Of a stretch of 64,000 nucleotides of DNA, positions 62,248 to 64,000 are shown piece by piece. Within the stretch, counting starts at the first letter, position 1; each line of letters opens with the position of its first letter. The DNA lies in NCBI RefSeq assembly GCF_000633455.1, contig NZ_AYMG01000020.1:1-64000 (forward strand), written 5' to 3'. The DNA is from Pedobacter jeongneungensis (GTDB taxonomy: Bacteria > Bacteroidota > Bacteroidia > Sphingobacteriales > Sphingobacteriaceae). The notes under the pieces were generated by a model. It ran no database searches, was not told where the DNA came from, and saw only the letters and a list, made by a program, of their open reading frames with translations. The position numbers were made by a program, and so were the translations under genes.

Positions 62248-64000
62248 GGCGTTTTTTCTATACTCCTTTGAATGTTATTCCAAAAAGGCGTAACTTTTTG
62301 ACGATGGAAAGATTTATCCAAAAGTACTTTATTTTGTATATCATTTGGACTGCCTCCAAATTTAACTGGAATCAATTCATGTATATCGATTTCCTTTCCT
62401 TTTAATTCCAATTCCAAGCTAAGCTTTCGATTTGCTGAATTTGCTGCATTTCTTGCATTTAAATAATCCTGTCCATATAATAAATTAAAAGGTCCACGAG
62501 GTTTTGCTAAATCTTTGGGATAACCCTGCCAATTCCATATTGAAAATGTACCATCAGCATACTTAATGAGTTCAAAGCTGCTTTGTGGCTTTATATAAGC
62601 ACTTTCAGCAAATGTAAGATCAGAGGTTAAAATTCTATTTTCAAGCTGAGCTGCTGATCCACCCGGTAGTGATGTACGACCAATCATTTCAATCGGCGTT
62701 GCCAATATCGTCATCCCTTCAAGTGTGCTAATGAAGTCTTTGCTTAAATATATAATTTCATCTTGTGGTGACTTAGCAGGCTTGTAAGCACGCTTACCCA
62801 TCTCAGAGTTAGCTGGTGCTATGTACCTGCCAGCGTTCACAAACATTGTTATTAAACCGGCAATACCAACAGCAAGTCTACTTGGTGGTTCATCTTTACC
62901 ATCGCCATCGCCGCCTGCAACATCTCCAAAAGGATCTGTTTTTAAAACGGGATTATTTAACATCGAGGCGTATGGGCTAATCGCATACGTTATTTCAGAT
63001 TTCGGATCAATTTGCTTAAATCTTCCAATCTGCGGATCTAGATTTCTATATACAGTTTCGTAAGTTTCAAGACCGAATGATTTTTCTAAATAAATTCCTT
63101 GATATTTATTTTTATTCTCTACAGCAGTGCTACTTAGGTTTGAATTTGTTAGCGTTAATCCAAAAGGATAATAATGATTTTCCTCTAAGACTTCGCTGTG
63201 ATAATGACCGACTGATAGATTGTCGAACCATACATCTTTACCTATACTTTGATTATCTACATAAATAATAACGAAACCGCTGCTTAATGAAGTACAACAA
63301 ATTACTTGACCACCATTAGCTTGCACGACGGAACCTGGGATTAATGGGATAAAGCCTCCGCCAAGTGGTATCTGGGGTACTTGAGTAACACTGTTCGCTC
63401 CGGGAACTAATTCCATCTTATCGTTAAAAAATAAGATGTTCAAATGGGCTTTGGGAGCATTAGTGTTGTTATTTGCTTCTGTCAAATTTTCTATCTGACC
63501 AGCCAAAGATGGATTGTTAAGCGCTTTAGTAATATCTTTAACGTTAGAAGGAAGTTCAGACGTTGGAATCCCAGCATAATTGCTGCCACCCAGAAGCGTA
63601 CTAAGTAATGACTCAACAATAGGCTTACTTCCAGTTTCATCTGATTGAATGTAATCTCCATCATAAAATGCATCTGCACTCACCGTAAAATGATCCCCCG
63701 GCATAGTCTTTAACATTACTGCTGGACCTATTCTTTTATTTGGGTCGTTTCCATTTAACCTTGCAGCCATTTGATCCTTCGGATCTAAACTGCCAGGTTT
63801 TCCATCCCTAACATTAGGAATGTTATCAAAAACAAGGTTCTCAATATTTGCCAATCCAACTTCATGTGATGCAAAATAATTGGCCGACATCGGATGGGAG
63901 GTAACGGTACTTCTTATATTTCCTAAATGATCTTTTACGTAGTAATCGTAGATGAATTTTGTCTGATGTTGGGTTGAATCGTTTGCATACGGCCTAGAAC
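62244..64000 (-). CDS. RHS polymorphic toxin with HNH nuclease tip (5' end outside window)
   Basis: The frame stays open to base 64000, so the N-terminus lies beyond the window; the ATG at 63890 is internal. The visible part begins with the RHS motif YDYYVKDHLGNIR, continues with the core ending GIYLEKSFGLETYETVYRNLDPQIGRFKQIDP and NPVLKTDPFGD (about residue 320 from 63890), and ends in a variable tip. The tip contains IDIHELIPVKFGGSPND and KSFHRQKVTPFWNN, an HNH-type nuclease pattern. RHS shells deliver such tips into rival cells. Cognate immunity is the overlapping SUKH gene. Confidence 0.9.
   Translation of the reverse strand, partial: SRPYANDSTQHQTKFIYDYYVKDHLGNIRSTVTSHPMSANYFASHEVGLANIENLVFDNIPNVRDGKPGSLDPKDQMAARLNGNDPNKRIGPAVMLKTMPGDHFTVSADAFYDGDYIQSDETGSKPIVESLLSTLLGGSNYAGIPTSELPSNVKDITKALNNPSLAGQIENLTEANNNTNAPKAHLNILFFNDKMELVPGANSVTQVPQIPLGGGFIPLIPGSVVQANGGQVICCTSLSSGFVIIYVDNQSIGKDVWFDNLSVGHYHSEVLEENHYYPFGLTLTNSNLSSTAVENKNKYQGIYLEKSFGLETYETVYRNLDPQIGRFKQIDPKSEITYAISPYASMLNNPVLKTDPFGDVAGGDGDGKDEPPSRLAVGIAGLITMFVNAGRYIAPANSEMGKRAYKPAKSPQDEIIYLSKDFISTLEGMTILATPIEMIGRTSLPGGSAAQLENRILTSDLTFAESAYIKPQSSFELIKYADGTFSIWNWQGYPKDLAKPRGPFNLLYGQDYLNARNAANSANRKLSLELELKGKEIDIHELIPVKFGGSPNDIQNKVLLDKSFHRQKVTPFWNNIQRSIEKTP

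Overview
The window looks like a chromosomal segment of a Bacteroidota soil or host-associated bacterium of the Pedobacter type (Sphingobacteriaceae). The evidence is a SusC/SusD pair, LytTR regulators paired with LytS-type kinases, a large ABC permease fused to an M1 peptidase, weak ribosome binding sites, and families of dispersed intergenic inverted repeats. No rRNA, complete tRNA, CRISPR array or transposase was seen. Assignment to a genus is inference from gene style.

Region 1 (1-24.9 kb) is ordinary core and accessory chromosome. It carries a secreted dienelactone hydrolase, a small-molecule kinase, a prolyl-hydroxylase-like oxygenase, a LytTR/LytS two-component pair whose kinase is broken by an in-frame TAG, an ABC exporter with a permease-aminopeptidase fusion, a tripartite RND efflux operon with an AraC regulator, and single genes (SRPBCC protein, lipoprotein, SGNH hydrolase, peroxiredoxin, AI-2E transporter, esterase, response regulator, MsrB). 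The spaces between genes are rich in hairpin repeats.

Region 2 (25.0-39.2 kb) is a complete sialic acid utilisation locus. A FadR-type GntR regulator is divergent from SusC-SusD, N-acetylneuraminate lyase, a kelch-type mutarotase, an MFS sialic acid transporter, exo-sialidase, a double-domain sialate O-acetylesterase and an N-acylglucosamine 2-epimerase. Together they release, de-acetylate, import and cleave sialic acid, then turn ManNAc into GlcNAc. A perfect palindrome in the divergent promoter, with a half copy at the regulator start, is the likely operator.

Region 3 (39.4-45.1 kb) holds LysR-YeiH, a LysR regulator divergent from an alpha/beta hydrolase and NTF2-like pair, and a DUF3078 protein. 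Both LysR promoters contain clear inverted repeats.

Region 4 (45.2-57.8 kb) is a defence island. It begins at a fragment that matches the 3' end of a tRNA. It then carries an overlapping three-gene cassette (short acidic-tailed peptide, MvdC/MvdD-type ATP-grasp peptide ligase, membrane protein), a zone of gene remnants, a Septu-like ATPase/HNH pair, a type III restriction-modification system in res-mod order, a HEPN-like protein behind a CTGCGCAG-repeat promoter, and a metallophosphatase.

Region 5 (58.2-64.0 kb) is a polymorphic toxin locus. An RHS protein with an HNH-type nuclease tip runs in from the right edge on the minus strand, followed by two SUKH (SMI1/KNR4) immunity genes. Opposite it lie lipoproteins, a TPR-like protein and a frameshifted gene. 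The best candidate for an undescribed system is the peptide/ATP-grasp/membrane-protein cassette at 45.7-47.4 kb.
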